NCBI RefSeq assembly: GCF_007856155.1
Contig: NZ_CP042266.1
Coordinates: 3,906,001 to 3,970,000, forward strand
Origin: Streptomyces qinzhouensis
GTDB lineage: Bacteria; Actinomycetota; Actinomycetes; Streptomycetales; Streptomycetaceae
Direction of reading: 5' to 3'
Length of the DNA stretch: 64,000 bases
In this document: piece after piece, positions 1 through 9,157 of the stretch
How the letters are laid out: every line of letters starts with the position of its first letter
Position numbering within the stretch: the stretch's first letter is position 1
Translations under genes and position numbers: made by a program
The notes under the pieces: generated by a model
Database searches by the model: none
Seen by the model: the letters and a program-made list of their open reading frames with translations, nothing else
Told to the model about the DNA's origin: nothing

Positions 1-97
1 TCAGAAGTCACAGAGTGCTCAGAAGTTCAATCGTCCGGATAAAACCGCTGGTGAGACGCTCGACGAAATTGCTGTATACGGTCGGCACATCTCCCGT

Positions 98-145
98 CGA
101 GTCGTCGAGTCGTCGAGTCGTCGAGTCGTGGGGTCGTGGGGTCGT
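98..145. repeat. 8-bp tandem repeat at the 3' end of the first MFS gene
   Basis: About six copies of an 8-bp unit, cgagtcgt then ggggtcgt, run directly up to the stop codon of the transporter gene that ends at 150 on the minus strand. The rest of bases 1-149 shows no gene I can support. Confidence 0.8.
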
Positions 146-149
146 CGGG

Positions 150-1394
150 TCACTGGTCCGCGACGGCGGGCTCCTCGCCGCCGGGGGCGGGTTCCGGCCG
201 GCCGCCCGGACGCGTACCGGGGGCGGTGGACCGCCGTTCCGTTCGCCCGCCGAGTGCCGCGAGGGTCAGGGTGACGGCGACCGATCCGGCCGCCATCAGC
301 GTCATCGCCGTGGCCGGGGAGGTCAGCTGGGCCACCGTGCCCGCGAGGACGGCGCCGATGCCCTGGCAGGCGGCCATACCGGTGCCGTGCAGACCGAGGG
401 CCTGACCCGTGAGGTCGTCGGGGGTGAGGGATATCAGGCGTTCCTGCAGGATCAGGCTCGCGGCGTAGCCGATGGAGGCGACCGTCACGGCCAGCGCCGC
501 CGGTGCCACTCCCGGGCGGAGCACGAAGAACAGATAGGGAGCCGCCAGCAGCAGGCGCAGCGGGACCGTGAGACGGGGGCGTAGCGCGGGCGGCACCAGC
601 CGGCCCACCACCAGATCGCCCAGGAACATGCCCAGCGCCGCGCAGGCGTAGAGCGTTCCGGCGGCCCCGGGTGCGTAGGAGATATAGAGCGAAGCACTGC
701 CGACCACCAGGCCGTTGGGGACCCACAGGCCCAGATAGGTCAGCCGGCGGGGGCGGGAGGACCACAGCAGGGCGTTGGCGCGCCAGGTCGCCGAGACGGA
801 CGGGCGGCCGGCGGAGCGCGGCGGGCGGGCGGTGAGGCCCAGGCGGGTGACGAGGGCCGTCAGCAGGTGCAGCGCCGCGGCGATGATCAGACATGCTCCC
901 GGGGACAGGAGAACCAGCAGGGCGCCGCCCGTGGCGGAACCCGCCATCTGCATCAGGCCCCAGGACATGTTGTACACGGAACGGCCCAGGACATAGCCGT
1001 CCTTGGACAGGATCTCGTTCAGCAGCCCGCCGCGGGCGCCCCCGCCCAGCGACGCGACCAGCCCCTGGAGGAGTACGACGGTGAAGACCACCAGGATCGG
1101 CAGACCGGGCAGCGCCAGTACCGCCGTGCTCGCGGCGAAGGCGAGGGCGAGGGCGGTCAGGAGCGCGCGCGGGGGCAGCCGGTCGGCGGCCGAGAGCAGG
1201 AACGCGGCTCCCAGCAACTGCGCCAGCTGGGGGCCGAACATACTGACCGCCGACAGAAGCGGGGAGCCGGTGGCCCGGAAGACCATGGTGCCGAGGGCCA
1301 GGCCGCCGATCGTCTGGGCCGCGCCGGAAGTGGCGAAAGAGAGCAGGAACGGGGTGTATTCAGGGGTTCGGAACAGGGAGCGGTAGCTGCGCAT
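150..1394 (-). CDS. MFS transporter, probable efflux permease
   Basis: A 414-residue integral membrane protein of major facilitator size with about twelve hydrophobic segments, rich in Gly, Ala and Leu, and a short cytoplasmic start MRSYRSLFRTPEYTPFLL typical of MFS drug-efflux-like permeases. It would export an unknown small molecule using the proton gradient. It is divergent from the ArsR-like regulator at 1462 with only 67 bp between them, the usual layout of a regulator controlling its own exporter. The ATG at 1394 is the first good start. The substrate cannot be told from sequence. Confidence 0.85.
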   Translation of the reverse strand: MRSYRSLFRTPEYTPFLLSFATSGAAQTIGGLALGTMVFRATGSPLLSAVSMFGPQLAQLLGAAFLLSAADRLPPRALLTALALAFAASTAVLALPGLPILVVFTVVLLQGLVASLGGGARGGLLNEILSKDGYVLGRSVYNMSWGLMQMAGSATGGALLVLLSPGACLIIAAALHLLTALVTRLGLTARPPRSAGRPSVSATWRANALLWSSRPRRLTYLGLWVPNGLVVGSASLYISYAPGAAGTLYACAALGMFLGDLVVGRLVPPALRPRLTVPLRLLLAAPYLFFVLRPGVAPAALAVTVASIGYAASLILQERLISLTPDDLTGQALGLHGTGMAACQGIGAVLAGTVAQLTSPATAMTLMAAGSVAVTLTLAALGGRTERRSTAPGTRPGGRPEPAPGGEEPAVADQ

Positions 1395-1461
1395 GAGCCG
1401 AAGTCTCGGAGCTGCCCGGGAAGCTGTTTACTGTTTCGCCGACGCGCGAAAGGTCGTACGC

Positions 1462-2469
1462 ATGGGCTTGTGGCAGATCGGTACCGACACCCTCGCCGGC
1501 GGCCGGTTCGCGCTCTCGCCGTTCGCCGAGACCTTCGCGAGCTTGCGGCTGCTGCACACGGGCAGCGGCGCCCATCCGGGCGAGGAGGCCTGGCTACGGG
1601 CCCATCTGCCCGGCTACCGCGCGCGCCTCGCGGCCGATCCGGTGACCGCGCTGCTCGTCCAAGCAGCCTTCGGCATGGCCTGGAACGCCGACTTCTGCTG
1701 CCCCGCCCCGGGTGTCGGGGAGAGCTTCGAGGAGACCGTGGACCGGGTGGCCGCGGCCGGGGCCGGGAAGGCGCGGGCCGATCTCCGGGTAGCCCTCCGG
1801 GGGCCGCTCCCCGCCGCTCTGGAGCGGGACGACCTGCCCGAGCGGGCGGCCGTGCTCCTGACGTACGTCTGGGAGGAGACCGTACGGCCGTACTGGGAGC
1901 GTCGGCGACGCGTCCTGGAGGCCGATGTGGTCGCGCGGACCGCGCGGGTGGGCCGGGGCGGCTGGGCGGCCGTACTGAACTCGCTGCGGCCGGGGACGCG
2001 TTGGCTCGGGGAGAGCCGGTTCCAGGTGAACGCGTGGGCGTATCCGCCGCGGGAGATCGCCGCCGGGGCGGAGCTGCTGTTCATTCCGGTGACTCCCGGG
2101 ACCGGATGGGTGTCGTGGGAGGAACAGGAGCGGTACGCCGTCGTCTATCCGTGTTCCGGGGTGCTCGCCGAGGACCACCACCGGCGCCCCGTCCCGGCCG
2201 GGCTCGGAGCGCTCGTCGGGACCGCGCGGGCCGGACTGCTGGCGCTGCTCGGCACCCCGATGAGCACGACCCAGCTGACCGCCCTGACCGGGCAGGGGCT
2301 GGGGTCGGTGGGCCGGCATCTCCGGATACTGCTGGAGGCGGGGCTGGTGGAGCGGCAACGGGCCGGACGGTCAGTGCTGTACGTCCGGACGGCGGCGGGG
2401 GAGGTGCTCGTGGAGGCGTCGGGAGCCGGCACACCCGGACACCACGGGCCGGGACCGGGAAGGTGTTAG
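1462..2469 (+). CDS. ArsR-type winged-helix regulator with DUF5937-like N-terminal region
   Basis: A 335-residue protein. The last ~80 residues form a winged helix (LLALLGTPMSTTQLTALTG, then a recognition helix around GSVGRHLRILLEAGLVERQR and a wing around GRSVLYVRT), as in ArsR regulators. The long N-terminal part resembles the DUF5937 region common in streptomycete ArsR proteins. The ATG at 1462 is preceded by GAAAGG at suitable spacing; upstream in-frame codons look non-coding. It probably represses the divergent MFS gene; the 67-bp gap contains a direct repeat of GTTTACTGTTTC type that could be its site. The ligand is unknown. Confidence 0.8.
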   Translation: MGLWQIGTDTLAGGRFALSPFAETFASLRLLHTGSGAHPGEEAWLRAHLPGYRARLAADPVTALLVQAAFGMAWNADFCCPAPGVGESFEETVDRVAAAGAGKARADLRVALRGPLPAALERDDLPERAAVLLTYVWEETVRPYWERRRRVLEADVVARTARVGRGGWAAVLNSLRPGTRWLGESRFQVNAWAYPPREIAAGAELLFIPVTPGTGWVSWEEQERYAVVYPCSGVLAEDHHRRPVPAGLGALVGTARAGLLALLGTPMSTTQLTALTGQGLGSVGRHLRILLEAGLVERQRAGRSVLYVRTAAGEVLVEASGAGTPGHHGPGPGRC

Positions 2470-2524
2470 GCCACCCGCCGGATCCCGGCCGTGCCAAGCC
2501 GTCGGTACGGCTTCCGGACAGGGC

Positions 2525-3067
2525 TTACAGGTACGGGCCCGAGCGCAGGGCGCCGTGTGCCGGGTCGTCGTCGTGCGGTGCGCCGGGCGGCAGGGCGCGG
2601 CGCATCTGCTCCAACTGGGCCCGGGCCGCCATCTGCTGGGCGAACAGGGCGGTCTGGATACCGTGGAACAGCCCTTCCAGCCAGCCCACCAACTGGGCCT
2701 GGGCGATGCGCAGCTCGGCCTCGGAGGGCACGGCCTCATTGGTGAACGGCAGGGAGAGCCGCTCCAGCTCCTCGACCAGCTCGGGGGCGAGGCCGTCCTC
2801 CAGCTCCTTCACCGAGCTGGCGTGGATCTCCTTCAGCCGTACCCGGCTCGCTTCGTCGAGAGGAGCCGCCCTGACTTCTTCCAGCAGCTGCTTGATCATG
2901 CTGCCGATCCGCATGACCTTCGCGGGCTGTTCCACCATGTCCGTCACGGGGACCTCGCGAAACTCGTCGTCACCGTTACCGTCACCACCGCCGAGAGCCA
3001 TGCCGTCCTGCCCCACGACGAGGACGTGGGGACTCTCCTGCGAGCGTTCGTTCCTCGGCATATCCAT
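2525..3067 (-). CDS. bpa: Bacterial proteasome activator (Bpa/PafE family)
   Basis: About 180 residues, matching the usual ~175-180 aa of the family. After a disordered acidic N-terminus comes the helical core (EQPAKVMRIGSMIKQLLEEVR, then ELRIAQAQLVGWLEGLFHGIQTAL). The protein ends in GPYL; the C-terminal Tyr-containing motif is how Bpa docks on the 20S proteasome alpha ring and opens the gate (GQYL in mycobacteria, from memory). It acts in the cytoplasm as an ATP-independent route for unfolded proteins. In-frame GTG (3085), ATG (3067) and ATG (3061) are possible starts; none has a strong Shine-Dalgarno site. It stands alone and converges on the regulator at 1462. Confidence 0.88.
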   Translation of the reverse strand: MDMPRNERSQESPHVLVVGQDGMALGGGDGNGDDEFREVPVTDMVEQPAKVMRIGSMIKQLLEEVRAAPLDEASRVRLKEIHASSVKELEDGLAPELVEELERLSLPFTNEAVPSEAELRIAQAQLVGWLEGLFHGIQTALFAQQMAARAQLEQMRRALPPGAPHDDDPAHGALRSGPYL

Positions 3068-3213
3068 GCCGCCATTCTCGCGCACCCGCGCGTCTTCACG
3101 CGGTCTGCCCCCGGGCAGGAGTGATCACTCCCATCCGGGGGCACGAATGCGCAGGTGACCGGCGGGCTTCCCGGGCCGGGGCCCGAAAGGGCACCCCGGC
3201 CCGGGGTCACTCC

Positions 3214-3335
3214 GGGTCGACCGGCCGGTCCGTCTCCGTCACATCGACCGGTCCGTCCTCCGTCACATCGACCGGTCCGTCCTCTGTCACATCGACCGGT
3301 CCGGCTCTGTCATGTCGGCCGGTCCGTCCTCCGTC
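3214..3335. repeat. 24-bp tandem repeat downstream of the FtsX permease gene
   Basis: Four to five copies of a 24-bp unit built on acatcgaccggtccgtcc, with an imperfect first copy. The last copy reaches the stop codon of the permease gene (3334). No spacer structure, so this is not CRISPR. It could act as a series of weak hairpins (ccggtccg) in the transcript end. Confidence 0.8.
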
Positions 3336-6183
3336 ACGTCGTCTCCCGGCGGGCCAGCGCCCCCCGCGAGCGGGTCATCAGCGCCGCCAGCGCCACCGCG
3401 CCCAGCGGGACCACGAGCAGCAGGGCCCCGAGGGTCTCCCACGGCATGATGATCGGGACGTACGGGGGAGCCATCTCGTACCCGCTGTTCAGCGCGTCCT
3501 CGTACCAGGACTGTTCGTCCCGGCGTTCGGTGAGGAGCAGCCCGATCGCGGGCAGCACACCCGCCGCGGTACCGAGGATCACACCCATCGTGGCCACCAC
3601 CCCGCACTGGAACCCGCTGAGCGTCCTGCGCACCCTCGGCGGGGCACCCACCGCGGCCAGCGTCTTCAGATCGGCCTCGGCGTCGGCCTGGGAGAGACCC
3701 GTGGCGATACCGGCCGCACCGATGGTGATCAGCGCGGCGAAGGCGGCCAGCGCCACCAGCACGATGCTGGTGTCGGACGTGTAGCCCCGCTCGATGCTGA
3801 GGTCGACGTTGGTCACGATCCGCGAGAGATCGTCCTCCAGCTTCTGCTGTGCCTTGCTGCCGACCATCCCGTCCGTGAGGAAGTAGGAGGCGTACGGCAC
3901 CGCCTTCATCAGGTCCTGGGACTTCAGCGCGGAGGGCGGGAGCACGGTCTGGAAGCCCCAGGCGTTCACCTCACCCGTCACCTGGTGCACCGGGAAGGAC
4001 TTGATGACGCCCGGCTCCTCCTTGTTGGTCTCCAGCGCCTTGTCGGCGGCCTTGATATCGGTGACGACCTTGACGGAGACCTTGCCGTCGTCGCCGACGT
4101 GCTGCTTCTTGAAGGTGATGGCCTTGCCGGACTTCAGGGCCCGCTCGGCCGCCGGATTCTTGATACCCAGCGTCTTCAGCAGCTTCTCGTCGGCGACGAT
4201 CAACTCGCCCCGGTAGGGCCCATCGTCACTCTTGCAGCGCCAGTCCTTGGCCAGGGCACGCCGCTGCTCCACGGTGAACTTCTCGGCCGGGTCGACTCCG
4301 TTGGGCCCGATCGCCTCCGCGTACAGCGGGCACTGCTTCGCCTTGGGAACCATGACCGTGTACCGGCCGCACGCCGGGTCGTCGTCGTACACACCGCAAG
4401 AGGCCTTGCCGACGACGATCCGGTCCACATCGGCCCGGACCTCGACCGGGATGTTCCGCTGGACCGCGCTGCGGATCGCCGGTACGTCACGGCTGTTCTC
4501 GTCCGTGACGATGACCGATCCGTGCGGGGCCTGTGCGATGTACGCCCGCTTCTGCTGGGCCTCGTCGCTCGCCGCGTAGGTGGCCACCGCCACGGTGCCC
4601 GCGACGGCCGCCAGGACCGCCGCCACCGCGGGGGCCGTACGGCCGCGGTTGCGGACCGCGTCCCGCAGCGCCAGCCGCGGCGACAGCGGCAGAAAGCCGC
4701 CGAGCCGGCCGAAGAGGCCGACCAGCGCCGGGGTGAGCGCCACGATGCCCAGCTCGGCGATGATCGCACCGGCGCCGACGATCACGAAGCTTTCGAGCAG
4801 CAGCGAACCGGCGAGGGCGACGGTGGCGCCGAGGGCGACCGCGATCAGTCCGATCACCGGCAGGACCCGGCTGCCGCGCCGGATACCGCGGCGTCCGGTC
4901 AGCGAGGCCAGGACGGACTGCCGGGAAGCCGTGATGGCGGGGACGAGCGCCGCCATCGTGCCGGTGAAGACCGCCAGCAGGGCGATGGCCAGCAGCTCCA
5001 GCGGCCGGGCGTCGAAGGAGCCGAACCGCTCGCCCATCATCTCTTCGAAGGTGCCTTGCAGCGTGATGCTGACGATCACGCCCAGAGTGGTGCCGATTAC
5101 CGCGGCCGCGGCGCCGATCACCAGACCACCGGCGAGAACGATGGCGCGGATATGGCTGCGCTCACCACCATTGGCGCCGACGAGACCGAGCTGGCGGCGG
5201 GAGCGCCTGGCCCCCACGGCGAAGGCCGGTCCGGCCAGCAGACAGATCTCCAGCAGCGCGAGACTGACGACCGTGGCCAGGGCGGTGAGCTCCTCGGCCT
5301 GGAAGCCCTGGCCCATGTCGTACCGCTGGAAGCCGGGCTTCTGGTAGAGCGGGACCTCGGAGTCCGCGGGCTTGGAGAGGGTCACCGCACGGGAGTCGAC
5401 CAGGCCGCCCTTGGCGTTGGTCGCCTTCACCATGTTCCACGTGAAACCACCCTCGACGGAGACCAGATAGGTCGTCGAGCCGTAGTCGGTTCCCAGCTCC
5501 GCCTTCTTCAAGGCTTCGTTCAGCGGCTTGAGGAAGGCGCCGGGCAGCGCGTTGACCTGGTCCATCTTCAGGCTGCTGGGCAGTTCGTACGCACCGACGA
5601 TCCGGTACTCGCGGTCGAGGTGGCGCGCGGTCAGCTTGCCGCCGACCTTCAGACCGCTCTTCTTCAGAAAGGCGGTCGTCGCGGCGACCTCGCCCTCCTG
5701 GGACGGGAACCGGCCCTTGGTGAGGTCCATGATGCCCTTGGACATCGGGTCCGAGGCGTTCAGCTCACGGACCTCGGCGCTCAGCAGGCCGTGCTCCGTC
5801 TCGAGCTTCGCCTGGGCGATGGTGTCCGGCAGCAGCCTGGCGCCCTTGGGCGCCGTCGTGCGGACGTCTATCGACCCTTCGGGATACGGCTCGTTCTCCT
5901 TGAGCACCTTCGCGGTCTCGGAGTACTGGCCGTCGGGGCTCTGGAATACGGGCACGCCGCCCATGTCCGGGTCTCTGAGCCGGGCGTCCGCCGCGCCCAG
6001 ATCGCGGTCCAGCTTCTCCGACGCGGAGAGTTCGGCGCTGCGGAGGGTCAGATCGGCGGCGCTGACGCCGACGATCGGCAGGGCGATCATCGCCAGGACG
6101 AGGAAGCTGCGTCCCTTGGCACGCCACGCGTCGCGGCGGGCGATCCGTAGCGCGGCCCGCCAGGAGTGGAGCCATTTGTTCAC
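3334..6183 (-). CDS. FtsX-family ABC transporter permease
   Basis: A 949-residue membrane protein: N-terminal membrane segment (about residues 28-48), a large extracytoplasmic region, three central membrane helices (about 310-420), a second block of helices around 425-530, another extracytoplasmic domain with several Cys residues, and three C-terminal helices. This duplicated FtsX/MacB layout fits antimicrobial-peptide or lipid exporters. It follows the ATPase gene by 55 bp on the same strand, so the two form one transporter. Start ATG at 6183. The substrate is unknown; PadR-controlled systems of this kind often answer to cell-envelope stress, which is inference. Confidence 0.88.
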   Translation of the reverse strand: MNKWLHSWRAALRIARRDAWRAKGRSFLVLAMIALPIVGVSAADLTLRSAELSASEKLDRDLGAADARLRDPDMGGVPVFQSPDGQYSETAKVLKENEPYPEGSIDVRTTAPKGARLLPDTIAQAKLETEHGLLSAEVRELNASDPMSKGIMDLTKGRFPSQEGEVAATTAFLKKSGLKVGGKLTARHLDREYRIVGAYELPSSLKMDQVNALPGAFLKPLNEALKKAELGTDYGSTTYLVSVEGGFTWNMVKATNAKGGLVDSRAVTLSKPADSEVPLYQKPGFQRYDMGQGFQAEELTALATVVSLALLEICLLAGPAFAVGARRSRRQLGLVGANGGERSHIRAIVLAGGLVIGAAAAVIGTTLGVIVSITLQGTFEEMMGERFGSFDARPLELLAIALLAVFTGTMAALVPAITASRQSVLASLTGRRGIRRGSRVLPVIGLIAVALGATVALAGSLLLESFVIVGAGAIIAELGIVALTPALVGLFGRLGGFLPLSPRLALRDAVRNRGRTAPAVAAVLAAVAGTVAVATYAASDEAQQKRAYIAQAPHGSVIVTDENSRDVPAIRSAVQRNIPVEVRADVDRIVVGKASCGVYDDDPACGRYTVMVPKAKQCPLYAEAIGPNGVDPAEKFTVEQRRALAKDWRCKSDDGPYRGELIVADEKLLKTLGIKNPAAERALKSGKAITFKKQHVGDDGKVSVKVVTDIKAADKALETNKEEPGVIKSFPVHQVTGEVNAWGFQTVLPPSALKSQDLMKAVPYASYFLTDGMVGSKAQQKLEDDLSRIVTNVDLSIERGYTSDTSIVLVALAAFAALITIGAAGIATGLSQADAEADLKTLAAVGAPPRVRRTLSGFQCGVVATMGVILGTAAGVLPAIGLLLTERRDEQSWYEDALNSGYEMAPPYVPIIMPWETLGALLLVVPLGAVALAALMTRSRGALARRETT

Positions 6184-6238
6184 AGTGCTTCCCCCGCGCG
6201 GATCATGGATATGCCGATATGGGTGTGTGGTGCGGTCT

Positions 6239-7015
6239 TCACCGGTCGGCCGCCTGACCCGTCAGCAGCGAGTCGGCGTCGCTGCGGACCGTCTGGTCGA
6301 CGACGGAGCCGTCCCGTACGAAGACGACCCGGTCCGCCCAGGCCGCGAAGCGCGGCTCGTGGGTGACCAGGACGGCGGCGGCGCCCGCGTCGCAGCGGGA
6401 GCGCAGCAGGGCGAGGACCGATTCGCCGGTCTCGGAGTCCAGGGCGCCGGTCGGCTCGTCGGCGAGGACCAGTCTGCGGTCCCCCACCAGGGCGCGGGCG
6501 ATGGCCACCCGCTGCTGCTGACCGCCGGACATCTCGTCGGGGAAGCGTTCGGCGAGATGGCCGAGGTCCATCTCCTCCAGGGCCGCCAGGGCCTCCGTCT
6601 TGGCCTTGCGGGCACTGGTGCCGTCCAGCTCGCGGGGGAGAGCGACATTCTCGGCGGCGGTCAGGGCCGGGATCAGGTTGTAGTCCTGGAAGACATAGCC
6701 GATGCTGCGGCGGCGCAGGGCGGCGAGGGTCTTGCGGTTCGCGGTGGTGATGTCCGTGCCCTCGACGATCACCTGTCCCGAGGTGGGCAGGTCAAGACCG
6801 CCGGCGAGGGTGAGCAGGGTGGACTTGCCGGAGCCGGACGGGCCCATGACGGCGACCAGTTCGCCGGGGAAGACATCGAGGTTGACGCCGCGGAGTGCGT
6901 GTACCTCGGTGGCACCGCTGCCGTGGACCCGGGTGAGCTGGACCAACTGGAGCACCGGCTGGTTCGGCTGCGATGCGTGGGTCTGATGTGACTGCTGGGG
7001 ACTGGTGGTGGACAT
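6239..7015 (-). CDS. ABC transporter ATP-binding protein, LolD/MacB type
   Basis: 258 residues with all motifs of an active ATPase: Walker A GPSGSGKST, signature MSGGQQQRVAIARAL, Walker B LVLADEPTGALD and a switch His in VTHEPRF. It powers the FtsX permease encoded 55 bp downstream. The ATG at 7015 is preceded by AAGGGGGGAA; the 47 codons upstream in the same frame have no domain and are left out. A 9-bp repeat lies further upstream, and the PadR gene on the same strand may be co-transcribed or separately driven. Confidence 0.93.
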   Translation of the reverse strand: MSTTSPQQSHQTHASQPNQPVLQLVQLTRVHGSGATEVHALRGVNLDVFPGELVAVMGPSGSGKSTLLTLAGGLDLPTSGQVIVEGTDITTANRKTLAALRRRSIGYVFQDYNLIPALTAAENVALPRELDGTSARKAKTEALAALEEMDLGHLAERFPDEMSGGQQQRVAIARALVGDRRLVLADEPTGALDSETGESVLALLRSRCDAGAAAVLVTHEPRFAAWADRVVFVRDGSVVDQTVRSDADSLLTGQAADR

Positions 7016-7340
7016 GGGTGGGTTCCCCCCTTGGGCGGACGGATATGAGCGGTCGGCCGGTGCCGCCGGTCTCGCCGGTCCGTCCGGGATCCGATGGCTC
7101 CGGAGGAAGCGGCGGGGCCGTGGGCGGTGGAACGGCGGGCCGGCCGGTGGTGGCACGGGCCACGGTCGGGTGAAGACTCCGTGGCGGGGTCGGCTCGTAC
7201 CCGTAACGGACGCACTCGGGTGCGGGCGTACGGGGGCACGAGAACGGCCACGCGCGCGGCGTGGGTGGTGCGGATGACTCGGCGCGGCAGGTGGTGCAGG
7301 TGGTGCAGGTGGTGCAGGTGGTGCGGGTAAGTCAGTTGGG
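7016..7340. other. Gap between PadR and ABC genes, with a 9-bp repeat at 7291-7325
   Basis: No supported gene. It contains three to four copies of gtggtgcag just after the PadR stop, then GC-rich sequence leading to the ribosome binding site of the ATPase gene. No obvious terminator stem was seen. Confidence 0.6.
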
Positions 7341-7994
7341 TCAGTTGGGCCGGGTGTCGGCCCGGTGAAGAGCGGATGGGGCGGGGACCTTCTCCTCCGC
7401 CGTCCGCTGCGCGGCCTTCCGGTCGTTCGCCGCTCTCCGATCGGCCGTGGCGGAGAGCCGGATCAGCCGTGCCTCGGAGTGGTCGAGCCAGCGCGCCTCG
7501 GCCTCGGTCTGGAAGATCAGTTGCTCCAGGACGAGCAGCCAGGCGATGTCGTTCCGCTCTTCCGGCCCCTCCCCGCTCTCGATGGCGGCCAGGGCCTGCA
7601 TCTTGAGCCGGGTGTAGTCCTGCATGGCCTTGACCGTGTGATGGCGCTGGGACTGGATGACCTTGCGGATATCCACGCCGGGCGCGCCGATCGCCATCGC
7701 CAGCTTGATGGAGAGCTCGTCCCGGGGCGGGCTGCTGCGGTCGACCGGAGCTTCGAACCAGGTCTTCAGCTCGCTGCGGCCCGCCTCGGTGATGGCGTAG
7801 AGCGCGTGCCCGGCGTCGTCCTCCCCGCTCTGCGCGACCATGCCGTCGCGTTCGAGCCGGTTCAACGTCGTATAGACCTGGCCGACGTTGAGCGGCCAGG
7901 TCGAACCCGTACGGGCCTCGAACTCCGTACGGAGCTGAGAGCCGTACCGGGGGCCGTGCTCCAGAAGGGCGAGTAGCCCGTGGCGGATCGACAT
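7341..7994 (-). CDS. PadR family transcriptional regulator
   Basis: 217 residues. The N-terminal PadR winged helix runs from MSIRHGLLALLEHGPRYGSQ through LNRLERDGMVAQSGED, followed by the C-terminal helical dimerisation region. It should repress the ABC transporter genes downstream on the same strand and itself. The ATG at 7994 has no Shine-Dalgarno sequence; a TATACA/TACATA box lies about 7-14 bases upstream, so the mRNA may be leaderless. A CATACT-G-AGTATG palindrome overlaps the start codon. The long in-frame extension to 8075 is unlikely. Confidence 0.87.
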   Translation of the reverse strand: MSIRHGLLALLEHGPRYGSQLRTEFEARTGSTWPLNVGQVYTTLNRLERDGMVAQSGEDDAGHALYAITEAGRSELKTWFEAPVDRSSPPRDELSIKLAMAIGAPGVDIRKVIQSQRHHTVKAMQDYTRLKMQALAAIESGEGPEERNDIAWLLVLEQLIFQTEAEARWLDHSEARLIRLSATADRRAANDRKAAQRTAEEKVPAPSALHRADTRPN

Positions 7995-8018
7995 ACTGAG
8001 TATGTATACCGGGTATGC
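7992..8018. promoter_or_regulatory. Probable PadR operator and leaderless promoter
   Basis: A perfect inverted repeat CATACT-G-AGTATG (7992-8004) overlaps the PadR start codon, followed by GTATACCGGGTATGC, a related half-site pair. The position fits autorepression. Confidence 0.65.
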
Positions 8019-8115
8019 AGGTCGCCTCCAACCGTCCGCAGACGGATGTGACACGTCCGACTCAAGGGGGACCACGGGAGGGGCGGAGAGGTACGGGGGA
8101 CGGACCCGGCGGCCC

Positions 8116-8805
8116 TCAGCGGTGCCTGAGCCGGAGGCCGAGAAAGCCGATTCCGAGGCCCATCAGGGCCAGCCCGACGCCCAGCGAGAGTGGGGAGAAT
8201 TCGTGTGCCGCCCGGGTGCCGCCGGCTCCCGCGCGTCGTTGACCTGCGGCAGATGGAGCGTCACCGGTGAGATAGGGAGTGGGCTCGGCCGCGGGGTCGT
8301 CATCGCCGCGCCATCCGTCCGTACCGTCCGTGCCTTCCGGGGGGAGGAGATCGCCGTCCGCGGCGGGGGCGTCCGGATCCTGCCGTACGGGCGCGGCGGA
8401 AGGGTCCCCCGTGCCGGTGACGGACGGTGGACCGGACGGGGTTCCGGTACCGGACTGTGACACGGACGCCTTCGGGGACGGGCCGTCGGTCTCGTCCCGG
8501 GGGCGCGGCGGAATGTGGTGCGGAGGGCGGCCGGGGCGGATCCGTCCCTCCCCGGCCGGGTGCCCGGCGAGGGATTCGTGGGGGTCGGGCGCGGGCGCCG
8601 CGGCCCCCGGCCCGGAAACGGCGGCCGCCGGGGCCGGACCGGTGCCGTCGGGAGGTACGGCGGTTCCCGGGCTGCCGGGATCGGCGGGTGCGGCGGCGGC
8701 CGTTCCGGTCAGGGGGCCAGGTTCGTTCGGGTACGTGAGGGGTGTGGCCAGCACGGCCAGCGCGGCGACGGTGATCGCACAGCGTGAGCGGAGTGTGGGA
8801 TGCAC
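8116..8805 (-). CDS. Secreted, membrane-anchored Pro/Gly/Ala-rich protein of unknown function
   Basis: 229 residues: a signal peptide (basic MHPTLRSRC then a hydrophobic ITVAALAVLAT stretch), a long low-complexity region rich in Pro, Gly, Ala and Asp, and a C-terminal hydrophobic helix (LGVGLALMGLGIGFLGLRL) ending in RHR. This looks like a cell-surface stalk held by a C-terminal membrane anchor. No catalytic domain is visible. It lies alone between the PadR and kinase genes. Confidence 0.6.
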   Translation of the reverse strand: MHPTLRSRCAITVAALAVLATPLTYPNEPGPLTGTAAAAPADPGSPGTAVPPDGTGPAPAAAVSGPGAAAPAPDPHESLAGHPAGEGRIRPGRPPHHIPPRPRDETDGPSPKASVSQSGTGTPSGPPSVTGTGDPSAAPVRQDPDAPAADGDLLPPEGTDGTDGWRGDDDPAAEPTPYLTGDAPSAAGQRRAGAGGTRAAHEFSPLSLGVGLALMGLGIGFLGLRLRHR

Positions 8806-9157
8806 CGGGGAGAGCCCCCTCCCGTGCGGGCCGCGAGGAGGCGGCTGACGGCCGTGATCACGGACTCAGCGTCACATGCCACGGGCCGTCCGGCATCTCG
8901 GGCGGCGCGGTTCCACACGGGAGAGGGACACGGTGCGTGCACCTTGCCGGTGGGGCCGGGGTACGTGCCGGGTCCGGGGCCGCGGGCGGGCGGAGCCCGT
9001 ACCGCCGTAGGCCCGCGGCCACCGGTCACCGGCCGCCCAGATCCGGGCTGCGGGCCACAGCCCCGCGCCTGTGCGCCCGGGGGCGCCTGTGGTCAGGGCC
9101 GAGCCGCACCCTCGGCCATGCGCTCGGTGACCGTGCGCCCGGGGCGGGTGCGGGCCG
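8806..9157. other. Gap with hairpin (8978-9020) downstream of a kinase gene
   Basis: No supported gene. A hairpin with 10-bp arms GGCCGCGGGC / GCCCGCGGCC (8978-8987 and 9011-9020) lies beyond the minus-strand kinase stop at 9158 and could end its transcript. The rest should hold the promoter of the secreted protein at 8805. Confidence 0.45.

Noticed and set aside
3214..3335. Repeat array considered as CRISPR
   Set aside because: Units are contiguous 24-bp tandem copies with no unique spacers.
867..6150. Very long plus-strand open frames (763 aa at 867-3158 and 1009 aa at 3121-6150)
   Set aside because: They run antisense to, or across, well-supported genes (MFS transporter, ArsR-like regulator, bpa, FtsX permease) and encode Gly/Arg/Asp-rich low-complexity text typical of high-GC shadow frames.
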